DNA from: JAIBJN01 sp035461525
GTDB taxonomy: Bacteria; Actinomycetota; Thermoleophilia; Gaiellales; Gaiellaceae
Direction of reading: 5' to 3'
Assembly: GCA_035461525.1 (NCBI GenBank)
Contig: DATHVD010000006.1
Span: forward strand, 1 to 64,000
Length of the DNA stretch: 64,000 nucleotides
The notes beneath the pieces were generated by a model. It saw only the letters and a list, made by a program, of their open reading frames with translations, made no database searches and was not told where the DNA came from. This document shows, one piece after another, positions 63,480 to 64,000 of the stretch. The translations under genes and the position numbers were made by a program. The first letter of the stretch is position 1, and every line of letters begins with the position of its first letter.

Positions 63480-64000
63480 GTGATCTCGACCTACTCGATC
63501 GCCGCCTGCGACCTCGAGGCGCGCGAGTGGGGTGTCGCGGTGCAGTCGAGGTTCCTCGCGGTCGGCGCCGCCGTGCCCGCGGCCCAGTCCGAGGTGGGCG
63601 CCGTGGCGACGCAGGCCTGGGCGAACCTCGCCTACCGCGGGCAGGGGCTGGAGCTCCTACGCGCCGGGCTCGGGGCCGAGGAGGCCGTGGCCCGCCTCGT
63701 TGCCGGCGACGAGGGCCACGACCACCGCCAGCTCGGCGTCGTCGACGGCCGCGGCGGCTCGGCGACCTACACGGGCGCGTCCTGCCTCGACTGGGCCGGA
63801 GGGCGTACGGGGCCCGGGTACGCGGCCCAGGGGAACATCCTCGTCTCCGGCGCCACGGTGGACGCGCTCGCCGAGGCCTTCGAGACGACCCGGGGACGGC
63901 CGCTGGCCGAGCGGCTGCTGGCCGCTCTCGCCGCCGGGCCGGCCGCCGGCGGCGACCGGCGGGGCCAGCAGTCCGCGGCGCTTCTCGTCGTCCGCCGCGG
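63480..64000 (+). CDS. DUF1028 family protein (3' end cut by window)
   Basis: The 173 visible codons match the DUF1028 family, predicted Ntn-type hydrolases: STYSIAACDLEAREWGVAVQSRFLAVGAAVP, GAVATQAWANLAYRGQGLELLRAG, RQLGVVDGRGGSATYTGASC and GPGYAAQGNILVSG. GTG 63480 precedes the conserved N-terminus at once, with a CACAAT box 6 nt upstream. No biochemical function is established. The frame is open to the right edge. Confidence 0.88.
   Translation, partial: MISTYSIAACDLEAREWGVAVQSRFLAVGAAVPAAQSEVGAVATQAWANLAYRGQGLELLRAGLGAEEAVARLVAGDEGHDHRQLGVVDGRGGSATYTGASCLDWAGGRTGPGYAAQGNILVSGATVDALAEAFETTRGRPLAERLLAALAAGPAAGGDRRGQQSAALLVVRR

Overview
The window is 64 kb of very GC-rich DNA, packed with genes. 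Nearly all of them are ordinary chromosomal genes. The gene orders (hrcA-dnaJ-prmA-mtaB-HIT-yqeY, phoH-ybeY-dgkA-cdd-era, murJ-lepA, comEA-comEC-holA next to rpsT), the frequent GTG/TTG starts, the TANNNT -10 boxes and the two branched-chain amino-acid transport systems point to an actinomycetote. My best guess is the deep-branching class Thermoleophilia (Gaiellales-like). That placement is inference from protein style and synteny, not from a marker search. I see no phage, insertion sequence or CRISPR array. The genes at both window ends are cut.

Layout. 1-16.3 kb: a cut CHRD/5'-nucleotidase gene, uvrB, a secreted RTX-repeat protein, an rpsA-coaE-lytic transglycosylase operon, a membrane-anchored protein, an exported nuclease/5'-nucleotidase operon, and polA. 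16.4-21.8 kb: a complete branched-chain amino-acid ABC operon, livKHMGF, read leftward. 21.9-23.2 kb: tRNA-Leu(CAA) and pfkA. 23.3-29.6 kb: a leftward six-gene cluster holding deoC, a full-length aldehyde dehydrogenase, a truncated one without a catalytic Cys, a DeoC paralogue without the Schiff-base Lys, a degenerate TrpC-like barrel and a membrane-fused spermidine-synthase-like protein. A small HEXXHXXGXXH protein diverges from this cluster. 30.3-38.2 kb: a polar amino-acid ABC transporter and a second branched-chain system (livHMGF rightward, its binding protein convergent). 38.4-43.3 kb: phoH-ybeY-dgkA/PAP2-cdd-era-peptidase, tightly overlapping. 43.4-53.5 kb: the housekeeping block from yqeY to murJ. 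53.6-57.8 kb: rpsT and the competence genes with holA. 58-64 kb: a DUF2254 membrane protein, a MarP-like membrane protease, leuS with an attenuator-like leader, a small Cys-rich protein and a DUF1028 protein.

How the genes fit together. Several genes could work together on extracellular DNA and nucleotides. A secreted ExeM-like nuclease, two exported 5'-nucleotidases, cytidine deaminase and a DeoC/aldehyde-dehydrogenase set would take DNA to nucleosides, phosphate and acetyl units. ComEA/ComEC could instead import DNA. Three amino-acid ABC systems suggest a heterotroph living on peptides and amino acids.

Most notable. (1) An intergenic element of about 84 nt occurs six times, in both orientations. 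It has a promoter-like core (CGRCACG, 31 nt, TANRCT, CGAA) with the spacing exact in five copies. Two copies share a 43-nt block with one mismatch and read antisense into 3' ends of neighbouring genes. (2) leuS is preceded by a six-residue leader ORF, two mutually exclusive hairpins and a U-tailed terminator. (3) At least eight genes have a TANNNT box only 5-9 nt from the start codon, which suggests leaderless mRNAs. (4) The deoC/split-ALDH cluster carries several apparently catalytically altered paralogues.
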